Source of the DNA: HNR sp040400085
GTDB lineage: Bacteria; Actinomycetota; Actinomycetes; Actinomycetales; Microbacteriaceae
Assembly: GCA_040400085.1 (NCBI GenBank)
Contig: JBBAQX010000023.1
Coordinates: 3,337-67,336, forward strand
DNA length: 64,000 nt
Direction: 5' to 3'
How positions within the stretch are numbered: the stretch's first letter is position 1; each line of letters starts with the position of its first letter. Positions 63,263 through 64,000 of this stretch are shown piece by piece. The notes beneath the pieces are model-generated. The model searched no databases. It was not told the origin of the DNA and saw only the letters and a list, made by a program, of their open reading frames with translations. Both the position numbers and the translations under genes were made by a program.

Positions 63263-63354
63263 AGGTGAGGGCAAAACGCGCGATTTGCGTCAGCTGAGAG
63301 ACTATATGAGTTCATTCGGAGTGATGCCCTCACCCCAGAGGGTGCCGTCTCTGG
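63263..63354. other. Paired inverted repeats, possible structured leader or RNA
   Basis: GGTGAGGGCA at 63263-63272 pairs with TGCCCTCACC at 63324-63333 (perfect, 51 nt apart). It is followed at once by CCCAGAG/CTCTGGG (63333-63339, 63348-63354). On the minus strand this would be a two-stem structure 130-220 nt ahead of guaB. No known riboswitch is recognised. Confidence 0.4.
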
Positions 63355-63463
63355 GAGACTGTTTATTCCACTTGATTTGATTTACAGCTATCTCCAAGCA
63401 GATGTCACTAAGCAGCTGTATGCGCGGCAACTATCAGGTGTCGGCTTTACGCGCGGTTGTGGT

Positions 63464-63598
63464 GTTGAGGCCGGTGGCGTTGGCTAAAGTGACGTTAGTT
63501 TTGGCGGCGTTAGCTTTGGCGGCGTTGACAGCAGTGACGTTGACGGTGGCGGAGTTGACCGTGGCAGCGTTGACCGTGGCAGCGTTGACGGTGGAACA
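63464..63598. repeat. 15-bp tandem array, nine copies
   Basis: GTT recurs every 15 bp exactly, from 63464 to 63584. The inner copies (GTTGACCGTGGCAGC) are identical and the outer ones have drifted. The unit resembles that of the SucC C-terminal array. Confidence 0.9.
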
Positions 63599-63700
63599 CA
63601 AGCTTTGCCGGGATTCCTTCTTTTTTCGAATATCGCGGACTATGTGTGAGCGGCTCAGTCTGGCGTGGTGGTACAGGTTCAGGCAGGCACAGGGACCTGC

Positions 63701-64000
63701 TTAGAAGGGCGCATGCGAGCTGTCGTGGGCAGCGCTCGGCAGCGTGCCAGCATCGTTGCGCTCAGCATTGGTCCCTGTAAACCGTGGATAGCGATTGGAG
63801 TAACCGCCTGTCGCATCAACGTTGAGGTCAGGTTGATCAGAGTCCTCAATGTCCCCTGGACTACCTGGGCTACCTGGGCTACCTGGGCTACCTGGGCTAC
63901 CTGGGCTACCTGGGCTACCTGGATCGGAGTCGCATGAGCAGAGGCCGTCGTTGTCTGGAACGCGGAAGTGTGGTGATGCTTGGCCCGGTCTCGTCACGTA
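63701..64000 (-). CDS. C-terminal part of an unidentified protein with a Gly-Ser-Pro repeat tail
   Basis: Minus-strand frame open to the right edge and ending at 63701. Visible in order: TRPGQASPHFRVPDNDGLC, a short acidic piece (SCDSD), seven GSP tripeptides encoded by 9-bp repeats, then about 50 polar residues (DIEDSDQPDLNVDAT to SSHAPF). A GTG at 63997 could start it, but the frame continues past the window, so it is more likely the end of a longer protein. No family is recognised. Confidence 0.45.
   Translation of the reverse strand, partial: YVTRPGQASPHFRVPDNDGLCSCDSDPGSPGSPGSPGSPGSPGSPGSPGDIEDSDQPDLNVDATGGYSNRYPRFTGTNAERNDAGTLPSAAHDSSHAPF
63861..63923. repeat. 9-bp tandem array encoding a GSP tail
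   Basis: Seven copies of CTACCTGGG without gaps, only the last one changed. On the minus strand they read as collagen-like GSP triplets. Confidence 0.93.

Larger units (their letters stand above)
63131..63700. other. Repeat- and palindrome-rich interval upstream of guaB
   Basis: No convincing gene. It carries long inverted repeats at 63263-63354 and a 15-bp tandem array at 63464-63598. A minus-strand frame through the array encodes TVNAA-like units, but it has no good start. The first 130 bp probably contain the guaB promoter. Confidence 0.6.

Noticed and set aside
63464..63598. CRISPR array
   Set aside because: Copies are contiguous 15-mers without spacers, and there are no cas genes. The same holds for all other arrays in the window.
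63402..63704. A 100-codon plus-strand frame with AALTV repeats
   Set aside because: The hydrophobic repeats are simply the translation of the 15-bp array; no ribosome-binding site and no conserved domain.

Overview
This window reads as chromosomal DNA of a moderately GC-rich actinobacterium. The closest fit is the family Microbacteriaceae. This rests on gene content and neighbourhoods: guaA next to DUF3817 and SURF1 genes, a GuaB3-type IMP dehydrogenase paralogue, a purN-purH pair behind a DUF6350 membrane protein, a eukaryotic-type NADP isocitrate dehydrogenase, a LAxTG-type surface anchor, and repeated leaderless promoters of the TAGAAT type. The genus is not determined. I see no rRNA, tRNA, CRISPR array, prophage or transposase gene.

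Positions 1-16.9 kb form a glycan-utilisation region. A dipeptide/oligosaccharide-type ABC importer (cut at the left edge) diverges from a ROK repressor, an alpha-L-fucosidase (GH29) and a beta-mannosidase (GH2). After a short DUF2568-pabC pair comes a tightly overlapping nag operon: a 37-residue peptide, GH20 hexosaminidase, GH3 N-acetylhexosaminidase, ROK sugar kinase and NagB, headed by a second ROK repressor. The glycosidases lack signal peptides. Together they match the bonds in a small fucosylated, mannose-capped chitobiose such as the core of an N-glycan.

From 17 to 25.5 kb lie icd, a GNAT acetyltransferase, an alkyltransferase-like protein, a membrane-anchored multicopper oxidase with a long Asn-rich linker, and purH behind an in-frame DUF6350-PurN fusion. 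From 25.6 to 35.4 kb is a second saccharide locus: LacI repressor, substrate-binding lipoprotein, two permeases, a fused double ATPase, a GH1 beta-glucosidase, and a secreted glycoamylase-like protein with a LAATG anchor. From 35.5 to 52.2 kb are mostly housekeeping genes: a TetR/hydrolase unit, sucCD, a coiled-coil/transglycosylase-like protein, pcrA, a Bax-inhibitor-1 homologue, guaA, SURF1, a KhtTU-type K+/H+ antiporter and guaB3. From 52.5 to 54.2 kb a DsbA-like/CcdA pair sits between two 74-bp direct repeats, one of which is the start region of guaB3. From 54.3 to 59.8 kb one operon carries a zinc alcohol dehydrogenase, a formaldehyde-activating-enzyme-like protein, an IclR regulator, an aldehyde dehydrogenase and an MFS transporter. 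An SDR gene, guaB and a repeat-rich stretch close the window.

The most unusual signal is structural. At least a dozen short, clean tandem arrays (units of 8, 9, 11, 14, 15, 21, 24 and 30 bp) sit on gene ends. Several extend proteins in frame, and two arrays 25 kb apart share a related 15-bp unit. I know of no described system that explains this pattern.
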